A stretch of 32,186 nt of DNA from assembly GCA_903837595.1 (NCBI GenBank), contig CAILVI010000449.1, positions 1 to 32,186 of the forward strand, written 5' to 3'. A model generated the notes under the pieces. It was not told the DNA's origin. It saw only the letters and a program-made list of their open reading frames with translations, and ran no database searches. Position numbers and translations under genes: made by a program. Within the stretch, counting starts at the first letter, position 1. Each line of letters begins with the position of its first letter. This DNA is from an uncultured Thiodictyon sp. (GTDB taxonomy: Bacteria > Pseudomonadota > Gammaproteobacteria > Chromatiales > Chromatiaceae). Shown here in pieces: positions 15,524 through 23,602 of this stretch.

Positions 15524-16948
15524 TCATGTACGTCTGATTGGCGATATGTTCGTCCGACGGAGAATGATATTCTCATACTTTCTTGGCCAGCTATCTGTAT
15601 GAGACATACGGAATCGCTCACCCCCGGCGTCTGCCCCTAGAGGACAGGCATTGAGCATCCGAGAACGAGAATAACGGGGCAAGAAAAAATCTGGTATCTT
15701 TGGCATTTGCTTATCCCCAGCCGGCCAAAACAGAGTCACTCCGCTCTTGTTCATTTCAAAGATCACATAATTCCCGATTTGAAGCATAAGACCCAGATGA
15801 TCTTTCTTGACGTTGCTATCCTTCTCGAACGTACCGAAAGACCCATCCAGAAGCGTTTGCGCAATCGCCTTTCCATCTTCGGCTGTGATCAGCCAAGCGC
15901 GACTAAATGAATTCTGGTAACTACGCCAGAACTGTTCCCGCTGTTCTACCATATCGGGGCGATCCGTCGGAGATTGTCGTATGACCCGGAAAAAATCATT
16001 CACGGCGCGGACCGTCAACCATCGTTCGACTGTCTCGCGAACTCGCGGGGCGATTCCATCCCAACGCGGCCTTACTCCAGGCAGCCGTGGGTCACCAATG
16101 AGGGTGTGCAGCAGATCCAGGGTCTGATCAATGGTGGAGCCACCTTGTCGATCCGCCCAGATCACCAACCCCTCCACCAGTGACTCTTGCGCCGCCTGGC
16201 CCAAGCCGCCGTAACCTTGCATTTGGTGGATCGGACTCTTGCCCAACGGGGCGATAAGTTGCTTTAGAGTCGCAGGAACTTTGGACGGACGCAGATGATT
16301 GCAGAGTTGTTGGCCGAGGGCCTTGAAAACACTCAAGAGGCAAGCGGATTTCAGCAGTCTCTCACGCTCAAACCGCAGATCAGTAATCTCATCGATGAGG
16401 CAAGCATCTTCGAGAAATGATCCTGCCATTATGGCAATGGCCTGCTCTGGCTGGAATAGATTCCATTTCCTCGAAAATGATTCTATGACCGGCGTAAGTC
16501 TGTTGGCTCGAGCATCCAGCCAATGGGCGATACGCTGTGTGGCGATCGAGTCTGGATTCATATTCAACAGATAATGACCCCAAAGTCGCCGCGGCGCGCT
16601 AGGCCATTTCAGATCCGCCCACGCCAGGTAGTCTCCTACCAATCGCTTATCTTCCGACCAAGCCTCCTGGGATGTCCAGAGGATGTAGGGCACTGCCTTG
16701 AGCTGAAAACGGGTCAACCCGGATATATCGCCCCGTCCTGAAATCAGCAGCCTCTCGGTTATATCCAGTACATTTTGAAACGGCCGCGGCTCCCTCGGTA
16801 TACCCCCGAAACGCCGCTCTAACTCCTCAGCAACTGGCCCAATTGCAAGCCTGGCGGGCCGTACAAACCGTACTGCGGTCCAATTTCGGCCTAATTCGGT
16901 CATCAACTTACCCCGTCCGACCAGCATGGAGTCATCGGATAAGGTCAT
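15524..16948 (-). CDS. zorC: Zorya type I protein ZorC (EH-signature domain)
   Basis: This 474-aa protein lies directly after zorB and overlaps it by 17 nt, so the two are translationally coupled. The central and C-terminal part has the EH-signature pattern: RWDGIAPRVRETVERWL, then AVNDFFRVI and EQFWRSYQNSFSRAWLI. The protein is rich in Trp and Arg and has no membrane segment. ZorC is the type I-specific component that, from published work on Zorya, acts in the cytoplasm with ZorD after ZorAB activation and binds DNA. An alternative start is the Met at residue 8. Identification depends as much on its place between ZorB and ZorD genes as on the domain. Confidence 0.85.
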   Translation of the reverse strand: MTLSDDSMLVGRGKLMTELGRNWTAVRFVRPARLAIGPVAEELERRFGGIPREPRPFQNVLDITERLLISGRGDISGLTRFQLKAVPYILWTSQEAWSEDKRLVGDYLAWADLKWPSAPRRLWGHYLLNMNPDSIATQRIAHWLDARANRLTPVIESFSRKWNLFQPEQAIAIMAGSFLEDACLIDEITDLRFERERLLKSACLLSVFKALGQQLCNHLRPSKVPATLKQLIAPLGKSPIHQMQGYGGLGQAAQESLVEGLVIWADRQGGSTIDQTLDLLHTLIGDPRLPGVRPRWDGIAPRVRETVERWLTVRAVNDFFRVIRQSPTDRPDMVEQREQFWRSYQNSFSRAWLITAEDGKAIAQTLLDGSFGTFEKDSNVKKDHLGLMLQIGNYVIFEMNKSGVTLFWPAGDKQMPKIPDFFLPRYSRSRMLNACPLGADAGGERFRMSHTDSWPRKYENIILRRTNISPIRRT

Positions 16949-17825
16949 TGACCACCTCCAATTGCCGATTCAGTTCCTCTAAAGCCTGTCGCACCGCGGC
17001 TTCGTTGGCGGTCATGGTCAATCGAATCTCAATCCGCCGGTCCAAGTCACGCACCGCTTCTTTCATACGATCCTCCGCGTGGACAGCAGGGCGGGTTTCG
17101 GCATAACCGCTGACACCGAGCAGAACGTCGCCATCCTGATTTCGTAAATCACGCAGGAGCGGATCAGTCTCTCGGAGAAGTTTGAAGGTCTCAATTGCAC
17201 GACCCGCTGACAGGTCCCAATTATCACGAAACCGACCGGTAGGCCCGACGAATGGAACGACGTCGGTATGACCCTCGATATAGGCAGAACTCAAGGTACT
17301 GTAGATATTGATTTCCGGGCATCCGGCCGGAGGATGATCTGAACTGCGAACACGGGTATAGCAGGGTAATGTTGCTGTCAGGACCTCGCCGAGCTTACGG
17401 ATCGTCTCCCTGCCTTGGGGGGTCGGCTCCGCCTGCCCCGCCAGGAATAGGCCGCCGGCCGGCAACTTCAGGGTCCCGTTGGTAGGATCAATCATGACTT
17501 CGATACCCAAGACATGCAGGCGGCTGCGCATATCCGCCAGCATCTGTGCGCGGGTCTCGTTGGCTGCGGCGATCCGCGCGAACAGCGCATTCATCTGTTG
17601 GTCCCGCACATAGCGGGCAAACGCCTGCAAGCGGCTGTTCTCCGCCTCAAGTTGGGCATTACGATCGCGCAAGCGCTGGACATCTTCGGGTTGCAGATGC
17701 AATGCAAGACCGATTAGCAAGATAATAAATATAAAGATCACCCCGACCATGAGGTCGGCCACCGGACCGAATAAGTCTGTTCGCTCTTCCTCAGTCTGAC
17801 TAGTCGATACTAAGCGTCGAAACAT
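16932..17825 (-). CDS. zorB: Zorya protein ZorB (MotB-like, OmpA domain)
   Basis: This 297-aa protein has one membrane helix near residues 24-44 (DLMVGVIFIFIILLIGLAL) preceded by PVAD. Asp24 sits where MotB-type proteins carry the proton-binding aspartate. A short coiled-coil stretch (DRNAQLEAENSRLQ) follows, then an OmpA-like peptidoglycan-binding domain with SSAYIEGHTD and WDLSAGRA. It pairs with ZorA as the stator that is anchored to the cell wall and conducts protons. It starts 17 nt after zorA stops. The short OmpA domain with an inserted Cys-containing loop (PCYT, AGCPE) is typical of ZorB and unlike flagellar MotB. No flagellar genes are nearby. Confidence 0.9.
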   Translation of the reverse strand: MFRRLVSTSQTEEERTDLFGPVADLMVGVIFIFIILLIGLALHLQPEDVQRLRDRNAQLEAENSRLQAFARYVRDQQMNALFARIAAANETRAQMLADMRSRLHVLGIEVMIDPTNGTLKLPAGGLFLAGQAEPTPQGRETIRKLGEVLTATLPCYTRVRSSDHPPAGCPEINIYSTLSSAYIEGHTDVVPFVGPTGRFRDNWDLSAGRAIETFKLLRETDPLLRDLRNQDGDVLLGVSGYAETRPAVHAEDRMKEAVRDLDRRIEIRLTMTANEAAVRQALEELNRQLEVVNDLIR

Positions 17826-17842
17826 GCTGGCTGAACCGCGAT

Positions 17843-20350
17843 CTAGGACGAGCGACGCGGCGGCTGCCGCGCATCCGCCATTTGTTGAAGCGAGTCACTC
17901 AATCCTTCTGCTACTTCTGCAACATCAGTCACCACGACACTCAAGCTATTGACCGCCTGGGTAATATGTTTATCATAGTCGGAAAAGACCTCCTGCGTCG
18001 CCTTGGCGACCTGCTCCACTCCAGTCCGTAAAGTCCCCAGGGCCTTCGCCAACTCCACATCGGCTTTGCCGAACCGATCTTCATGAGTCTTGAAGGTGTA
18101 CTCTGCCGCATCTGCCGCCCTCTTGAGTCCGTCCAACGCGGCTTGACTGGATTGGGCTGCTTGCTGGTGAATGGCAGCAGCATCAACCACGCCCTGCCTG
18201 ATCTGATCCATACTTTCGCGAATGCTGGTAGCGGTCTGTAACAGGGGCTGCGCCGCCTGCTGTAAGGCATTACTCGCCCCGGTAACAGTTTGCCCCGCGA
18301 CCTTAAAGGTCTGCCCCGCCGCGTCGAGGTTCTGGACCTGTGCGGCGACCGCACCGGGCAGCATCTTGAGGCTGGACTCCACGGTCTGCAAGCGGCTCGC
18401 GAGGTCTTGAATGGCCGATTGAAGTCCTGCCTGTGCCGCGGCAAATTGCTCGACCAGTTTTCCTGTGGCCTGTGTGACCAATCGATCGAACTCGTTGCCA
18501 GCCCGACCAACCGCATTCTCGATACCTTCACCGGCGCGTTGCCCGCCGTCGCGTAGGGCATCCCCGCCGTCGCGCCCTCCCTGTGCCAACCGGGAAGTCA
18601 ATTCGCCAACAGCCTCAGTCAGTTTCGCAAGTGTTCCGCTCAGCGCGAGGCTGATGTCGCCTGGAACCTGCCCCAAGGCACCGGCAATGCCGTCAAGCTT
18701 CCCGCTCACCGCGCCGATACGTTCCTGCAGGTCCTGGCCAGCTTGACCGGCGGACACCTTGAGCCTGTTCCCAGCCTCTTCCCCACCGGCAGACAAGGCC
18801 GATGCGCTGCTTTGGCCTCCCGCGGTGAGCCGGCTCACCAAAACGTCGATGGCAGCGGTGAGCTTGCTCATGGTCTCGTTGAGAGCGCCGCTGATGTTGG
18901 TTGGAACCTGACTTAAGGCACCCGCGATGCCGTCGAGCTTGCCACTCACCTCATCGATCCTTTCTTTCAAGTCTATTCCCGCTTGAGCGGCGGAAGCCTT
19001 CAGCCTGTTCCCGGCCTCCTCACCGCCAGCACTCAACGCCGAAGCACCGCTTTCGCCTCCTTCGGTCAGCCGGTTTACCAGAGTACCGACCGCGTCGGTT
19101 AGCTTATCCAGGGTCGTGTTGAGGGCCTGATCGATGCTGGCCGGGACCTGCCCCAAGGTGGACGTGATACTGTCTAGTTTCCCGCCAAACTGGCTGATCC
19201 TCTCAGCCAACTCCTTTGAGCGGGAATCGATACCTTGCCCCATCTTTCCTGCCGCATCGCGCAAATCAATCGCGGCATCCCGTATGTCTTTCCCAAATGC
19301 CTCTCCGGCACCACCCATCCCATCCTTGATCCTTGCCAGTTCCGTGGCGACAGCAGTAAACCGTTCGGCAACCGTGTTAACCTCACTTCCGGCTGTCTGC
19401 TGAACTTGCTTTGAAAACTCTTGAGCGACGGTCTGGCTCATGTTTTGTATAGCATCGACGATGGGCTTCGCGGTAGCACCGGGCAAGTCATGTTGTATCG
19501 TCCCAAGATGCTGACCAAAGTCAGCAGCGAGTGCCTTCAGGCGCTGTTCCATCTTCACGTCAATCGCGACCGCCAGATCATCGGTCAAGTGTTCCATGTG
19601 CGTGAGTTGCCTGCGAGCGATGTCGTTTTGTTCGTACAAGAGCAGTTCAGGGGTCAACGGCAGGCTGAAATGCTGCACCGCATCGGCCAAATCACGGGCC
19701 GCAGCTTGCTGGCTGGACTGATAGCGACGGGTGACAAGGCTGAAACCGATGTAGGCGACAAGACCGGCGATAGACGTGATGAACTTGGCGGAGCTGACAC
19801 CGAGGATGCGGTTGATGGCGCCTTTCATCGCCGCAGAGTCCGCCCCGGCAATCCCGCCAACCTCGAGTAGCGCGGCCGATAGGCCGATGAAGGTGAAGAG
19901 CAACCCGACGGTGAGAAAGACGCCGGACCAGGTGGCGCACCACTGCTCATAACCGCGGGGAGGCAGAGATTCGACTGAGAACCAGAGGCGCGGGTCGACC
20001 AGGTTCAGGTAACCCTCCGCCTGGGGGTTGGGTTGAAGGTGCTTGCGATAGTCGCGCCAGAGTGGCGCAAGCGCCGGTGCCTGCTCGAAGAGCTCGCCCG
20101 CCTGAACCAGGCGGGCGGTCGCGTCCGAGTTGCTGCCGCGCAGCTTCCTCAGCTCAGCAGACAGTCGTCGGATAGGCCGCACCCAGCGGCGATGGCCCAG
20201 AAAGTGCAGCCAGACCCAGCACACCATGGCCGCCGCGAGGATGGCGATGGCGATAAGGTAGGCCCGGTCCGGGCTGTTGAAGTTCCCGATGGCCCAACTC
20301 AGGCCGTCGACAAAGGTCCCGAAGCCAGGTAGGTCCCGTAACTGCGCCAT
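17843..20350 (-). CDS. zorA: Zorya protein ZorA (MotA/TolQ/ExbB-like) with long repeat tail
   Basis: This 835-aa protein has three membrane segments, near residues 30-52, 140-165 and 188-206. The second contains FLTVGLLFTFIGL with Thr147 in the proton-path position described for ZorA. After residue ~210 comes a very long, Ala/Gln/Leu-rich, probably helical cytoplasmic tail of about 600 residues, the part that in Zorya transmits the signal. The tail includes three tandem 80-residue repeats (residues 383-622). It begins the operon zorA-zorB-zorC; GGAGG lies 13 nt before the ATG at 20350. Flagellar MotA and ExbB lack such a tail, so function in Zorya defence is the best reading. Confidence 0.9.
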   Translation of the reverse strand: MAQLRDLPGFGTFVDGLSWAIGNFNSPDRAYLIAIAILAAAMVCWVWLHFLGHRRWVRPIRRLSAELRKLRGSNSDATARLVQAGELFEQAPALAPLWRDYRKHLQPNPQAEGYLNLVDPRLWFSVESLPPRGYEQWCATWSGVFLTVGLLFTFIGLSAALLEVGGIAGADSAAMKGAINRILGVSSAKFITSIAGLVAYIGFSLVTRRYQSSQQAAARDLADAVQHFSLPLTPELLLYEQNDIARRQLTHMEHLTDDLAVAIDVKMEQRLKALAADFGQHLGTIQHDLPGATAKPIVDAIQNMSQTVAQEFSKQVQQTAGSEVNTVAERFTAVATELARIKDGMGGAGEAFGKDIRDAAIDLRDAAGKMGQGIDSRSKELAERISQFGGKLDSITSTLGQVPASIDQALNTTLDKLTDAVGTLVNRLTEGGESGASALSAGGEEAGNRLKASAAQAGIDLKERIDEVSGKLDGIAGALSQVPTNISGALNETMSKLTAAIDVLVSRLTAGGQSSASALSAGGEEAGNRLKVSAGQAGQDLQERIGAVSGKLDGIAGALGQVPGDISLALSGTLAKLTEAVGELTSRLAQGGRDGGDALRDGGQRAGEGIENAVGRAGNEFDRLVTQATGKLVEQFAAAQAGLQSAIQDLASRLQTVESSLKMLPGAVAAQVQNLDAAGQTFKVAGQTVTGASNALQQAAQPLLQTATSIRESMDQIRQGVVDAAAIHQQAAQSSQAALDGLKRAADAAEYTFKTHEDRFGKADVELAKALGTLRTGVEQVAKATQEVFSDYDKHITQAVNSLSVVVTDVAEVAEGLSDSLQQMADARQPPRRSS
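18485..19204 (-). repeat. Three tandem 80-codon repeats in the zorA tail
   Basis: Units start at 19204, 18964 and 18724 on the minus strand and are each exactly 240 nt. Each begins ERI and continues with SGKLDGIAGAL-like, QVP, a KLTxAV-type segment, RL, GG and AGxR. Units 1 and 2 share GEEAGNRLK; unit 3 is more diverged. The DNA has drifted more than the protein, so the duplication is old and under selection. Confidence 0.85.
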
Positions 20351-20658
20351 CGTGCATCTGCCTCCAGATCCTCAAATTTCGCACCCGATCCGTGCTTCCG
20401 ATATGGGCACATAGCATACCGGGAATTCTTCCCCGGGGGTATCCATACCGCAGCCCGTGGTTAGTTCCTCAACCGCCGGGAGGACGGAGACTTACCAAGT
20501 CAGGTTTCGGGGCAGTGCAGTCGAGAGTCAGCCGCATCCTCCCGAGCCCCCTGCCGCCTATCACCAGCGCGCCAGACAGGCGAGGCCAGAAGGTCGCGGA
20601 GGACAGTTGCGCGGACAACGTCACCACGGGACCGAGCGTCGGCCACCGGGAGGCACGG
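20351..20658. other. Intergenic region upstream of zorA
   Basis: These 308 nt lie between the 3' end of the AAA-ATPase gene and the zorA start. They must hold the zorABC promoter, but no convincing -35/-10 pair could be chosen by eye. A short palindrome, GGTATCCATACC, sits at 20438-20449, about 90 nt before zorA, next to a CCCCGGGGG run, and is a possible operator. No gene or strong terminator is seen. Confidence 0.4.
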
Positions 20659-22203
20659 TCACAAGCGCTCAACCTCAAACCCAACCACCGTGCGCCGCTC
20701 GCGGCTGAATTCGACACCGATCAGATGGATCGGGCAGCCGCTCGCCCTATAGGGGTCGGCGTAGCCGCGGTCCTTGATCTGCTGGAGCGCCCGGCCTTCG
20801 GGGGCCAGTTCGACCACCTTGAATTCGAAGAGATAAACCTGGCCGTTGAAGCGCAGGGCCAGGTCCAGTCGCCCGGCGTTGCTGCTGGCTTCCGGGGTCA
20901 GGTCCAGGCCCAGTGAGGCGAAGCAGGCATAGAAGACGCTGGCGTAATAGCCCTCGTATTGCGCGATCGGGTTGTTGCGGTACCAGTCGGTGGGGATGCC
21001 GGCGAAGAAGGCGGTGAAGTGCTGGGCCAGGCCGGCGAAGTCGTTGGCCTCAAGCAACCGGTACAGCGACCTGCGCTGGCCGCCGTCGGTGGCACTGGCC
21101 GGGGTCCAGGCCTCCAACAGCGCGGTGTTGAGGCTTTGGCAGACCTCACGGTTCGGATAGCGCAGCCGATAGAACCAGGCCCCGCTGATCTGCTCCTCCA
21201 GGTCGATGGTCAGATAGCCGGTCTGAAAGAGCAACGCCTCGGTGGTCATGCGCTCGACATCGAAGGCCGAGAGCAGGGCTGAGTCGGTCTCCAATTGGCC
21301 CAAGGCAGGGAGCCAGACCTGGCGTTGGGTCAGGACATCGATCAGGAAGGTCGGCGTGGCGGACTCAAACCACCAGGCGCGGAACTGGCGCTTCTGGAAC
21401 AGCAGCAAGAGGTCGAACGGGTTGTAGACCGACTCGCCGGTCCAGTTGTAGCCGTTGTACCAGGTACGGACCTCGTCACGATCAAGATCCACAAGTTCGG
21501 GGGCGAAGACCTGGTCGAGGTCCGCCTCGGTATAGCCGCAGATGGCCGAATACTTGGCATCGATCGTGATGTCGTTGAGGTTGTTGAGCCCCGAGAAGAG
21601 GCTGACCTTGCTGAACTTGCTCACCCCGGTCAGAAAGGCGAAGCGGATGTCGGCGTCGGCACCCTTGATCACCGAGTAGAGGTTGCGCAAGCCGTCGCGC
21701 AGTTCGCGGGCGGCGGCCGGGTCGGTCAGGTTGTCGAGGATGGGCTTGTCGTATTCGTCCACCAGCACCACCACGCGCTCGCCGGCCTGGGCGTGCGCCG
21801 CGCTGATCAGGCCGTGGAAGCGCCCCGAGATGCTGCGGTGGGGACTCGCAACACCGAGCCGCACCTCGTTGTCGGCCAGCAGCTCGCGGATCTTCTCATC
21901 CAGTTCGACCCGGTTGCGCAGCAGGCCATCCGCGAAGCTCAGCCGGACCACCGGATAGCGCCGCCCCCAGTCCCAGCGTTCGTGTACGAAGAGCCCGCGA
22001 AACAGCGCCTCGCTGCCGCTGAACAGTTCCCCGAGCGTATCCAGAAACAGCGACTTGCCGAACCGCCACGGGCGGGACAGGAAATAATACTTGCCCTGCT
22101 CGATCAACCTCAGGGCAAAACTGGTCTTGTCGACATAGTAGCAGTCGGTTTCGCGGATCTCGCGAAAGATCTGGATACCGATGGGCAGGATGCGACGGGG
22201 CAT
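20659..22203 (-). CDS. AAA-ATPase-like protein with PD-(D/E)XK nuclease domain
   Basis: This 514-aa protein belongs to the AAA-ATPase_like plus PDDEXK_9 family. It has the family start PIGIQIFREIRE and CYYVDKT, then a Walker A variant RPWRFGKS (K50) and Walker B VVVLVDEYDKP (D149, E150). The C-terminal nuclease fold carries D447 (RLDLALRF) and E460-x-K462 (LFEFK). The family is multicopy in many genomes and is of uncertain function; it has been discussed as mobile or defence-related. It lies directly upstream of the zor operon on the same strand, with 308 nt between, and so borders the defence locus. Whether it works with Zorya cannot be told from sequence. Confidence 0.87.
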   Translation of the reverse strand: MPRRILPIGIQIFREIRETDCYYVDKTSFALRLIEQGKYYFLSRPWRFGKSLFLDTLGELFSGSEALFRGLFVHERWDWGRRYPVVRLSFADGLLRNRVELDEKIRELLADNEVRLGVASPHRSISGRFHGLISAAHAQAGERVVVLVDEYDKPILDNLTDPAAARELRDGLRNLYSVIKGADADIRFAFLTGVSKFSKVSLFSGLNNLNDITIDAKYSAICGYTEADLDQVFAPELVDLDRDEVRTWYNGYNWTGESVYNPFDLLLLFQKRQFRAWWFESATPTFLIDVLTQRQVWLPALGQLETDSALLSAFDVERMTTEALLFQTGYLTIDLEEQISGAWFYRLRYPNREVCQSLNTALLEAWTPASATDGGQRRSLYRLLEANDFAGLAQHFTAFFAGIPTDWYRNNPIAQYEGYYASVFYACFASLGLDLTPEASSNAGRLDLALRFNGQVYLFEFKVVELAPEGRALQQIKDRGYADPYRASGCPIHLIGVEFSRERRTVVGFEVERL

Positions 22204-22348
22204 GTTCGGGGGCGACGGGTGTGGAATGCGATGGCCGTGAGTTTAGCCCGATCCGCGGCGCAGCGCCTGCCTCCGACCCTGACCCGGCGGACCAAAGCAT
22301 CGCTCCTGCCGCAGGGAGCCAGGACGCCGGCGGGCCCCCAAGACTGCC

Positions 22349-22399
22349 CTTGCCCGTCGTCTTCTGAATGATTAACATCAGCCCTACAGTCGCCTTAGT
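22349..22399 (+). promoter_or_regulatory. 51-bp element upstream of the amidinotransferase (copy 1)
   Basis: This sequence aligns without gaps to 23477-23527 at 42 of 51 positions. The core is GTCTTCTGAAnGATTAA followed by YATCA. It ends 13 nt before the amidinotransferase start codon. Occurrence at the same side of two different genes suggests a shared regulatory site or a repeated promoter. Confidence 0.55.
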
Positions 22400-22412
22400 T
22401 TGAGAATGAGTG

Positions 22413-23399
22413 ATGGCAACACGATTTGGGGTATGGAACGAATATGGTCGGCTGCGTGAGGTCGCCGTCGGAACCACCGACGGGATCGTGGTGCCGAGTT
22501 TCAGCCCCGCCTACCCGCCCGAGATCCAGGCATTGACCCGCGCGCATGAAGGCAAGCCGCTGCTGGACGTTGAAGGGTTTGAAACGATCCTCCAGGCGGT
22601 GCAGGCCGAGCTCGACCATCTTGCAGAAACCTACCGACGCCTCGGCGTCATCGTCCACCGGCCCCGACCGTATACTGACGCTGAGCGCGATTTTCTGTCT
22701 TCGCTGCAGCGCGGTGCCTATCAGCTCTATCCGGCGGACCCGATTTGGATTATCGGCCGGCATGCCATCGAATGCCAATTCCGCCAGCCGGTGCGGAACA
22801 AAGAGGTCTTTCCATTACGCGAACTCATCGCGCCCCTGATTGCGGCCGATGCGGACGCACGGGTGGCCGCCTGCCCCATGAGCGCCCCGTTGATCGGCGG
22901 CGGCGGTGCCGGACCCCGCCTGGAGGGTGGCGACATATTTATTTGCGGGAATGACACCAAGGACATCCTGGTCGGCATCGATGAGGAACGCAGCAGCAGC
23001 GCCGCCGGCGTCGAATGGCTCGGGCGTTATCTCTACGATGACGGCTACCGGGTCACCGGGGTGCCTATCACCAGGGACGCGCCAATCCACCTGTTGGGCG
23101 CCCTCGGTGCCGTGGGCCCGGAGTGCGCACTCATTTACCGCCCGTCGCTGCTCAACGGGATTCCCAAGCCACTGAGGACCTGGGACCTGATCGACATCAC
23201 CCTCGAAGAGGCCAAGGCCACCGGCCCCTGCCTGGTGATGATCGATCCCCAGACCATTCTCGTACCCGCGCAGCTGCCGCGCATCGCCGAGGAACTGGCC
23301 AAACGCAGCCTCGAGGTGATTCCCATACCATTTGCCTCGGTCTCACGCTTCGATGGCGGCATCCGCTGTGCCACCTTCGTGATGCGTCGCGATGCCTGA
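22413..23399 (+). CDS. Amidinotransferase / arginine-deiminase superfamily enzyme
   Basis: This 328-aa enzyme of the guanidine-modifying superfamily resembles glycine or inosamine amidinotransferases, which move an amidino group from arginine to an amine. The Asp-His-Cys machinery is visible: EGGD (residues 171-174), His226 in DAPIHLLGALG and Cys319 in GGIRCAT. The N-terminus (FGVWNEYGRLREVAVG) is typical of the StrB/GATM group. ATG at 22413 is chosen, with GAGAATGAG upstream; a GTG just before it is the alternative. The gene has its own upstream element, shared with the formate dehydrogenase operon 200 nt downstream. The acceptor substrate is unknown. An arginine-hydrolysing deiminase cannot be excluded from sequence alone. 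Confidence 0.82.
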   Translation: MATRFGVWNEYGRLREVAVGTTDGIVVPSFSPAYPPEIQALTRAHEGKPLLDVEGFETILQAVQAELDHLAETYRRLGVIVHRPRPYTDAERDFLSSLQRGAYQLYPADPIWIIGRHAIECQFRQPVRNKEVFPLRELIAPLIAADADARVAACPMSAPLIGGGGAGPRLEGGDIFICGNDTKDILVGIDEERSSSAAGVEWLGRYLYDDGYRVTGVPITRDAPIHLLGALGAVGPECALIYRPSLLNGIPKPLRTWDLIDITLEEAKATGPCLVMIDPQTILVPAQLPRIAEELAKRSLEVIPIPFASVSRFDGGIRCATFVMRRDA

Positions 23400-23476
23400 A
23401 TCCCCAACATCACGGGGTCTGCAGCGGCGTTTTGCCCAGGGGAGCGCCTGGCTGGTGTTCAGACCATCCTGCCGGG

Positions 23477-23527
23477 CTTGCCCGTAGTCTTCTGAAGGAT
23501 TAATATCAAGCCTTCCCTGGCCTTAGT
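23477..23527 (+). promoter_or_regulatory. 51-bp element upstream of the formate dehydrogenase operon (copy 2)
   Basis: This is the second copy of the element at 22349-22399, with 42 of 51 identities and no gap. It ends 75 nt before the dehydrogenase start, leaving room for a transcribed leader. CCTTAGT at its end is identical in both copies. Confidence 0.55.
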
Positions 23528-23533
23528 ACGCTT

Positions 23534-23560
23534 GGTGCTAGAGTCTCCCGACTCTGCACC
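23534..23560 (+). promoter_or_regulatory. Leader hairpin before the formate dehydrogenase gene
   Basis: GGTGC plus AGAGTC pair with GACTCT plus GCACC across a TCCC loop, with one bulged T. It lies between the 51-bp element and the start codon and could be part of a 5' untranslated leader. No known riboswitch matches it. Confidence 0.45.
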
Positions 23561-23602
23561 GCGGATATTTTCGCATGTAAAACATAAACGAGGGGGGCGT
23601 TG

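Noticed and set aside
11352-16948. Type II or type III Zorya
   Set aside because: Type II has an HNH protein (ZorE) and type III other components; here both an EH-signature ZorC and a SNF2-Mrr ZorD are present.
16932-20350. MotA/MotB-like pair as a flagellar or TonB/Tol motor
   Set aside because: The long ZorA tail, the short OmpA domain, and the neighbouring EH-signature and SNF2-Mrr genes fit Zorya; no flagellar or Tol genes are present.
21295-22371. 358-codon plus-strand frame opposite the AAA-ATPase gene
   Set aside because: It is antisense to a clear protein family and lacks any recognisable domain.
23500-23560. Sigma54 promoter before the formate dehydrogenase operon
   Set aside because: TGGC is present, but the GC of the -12 box is off by one base from the required spacing.
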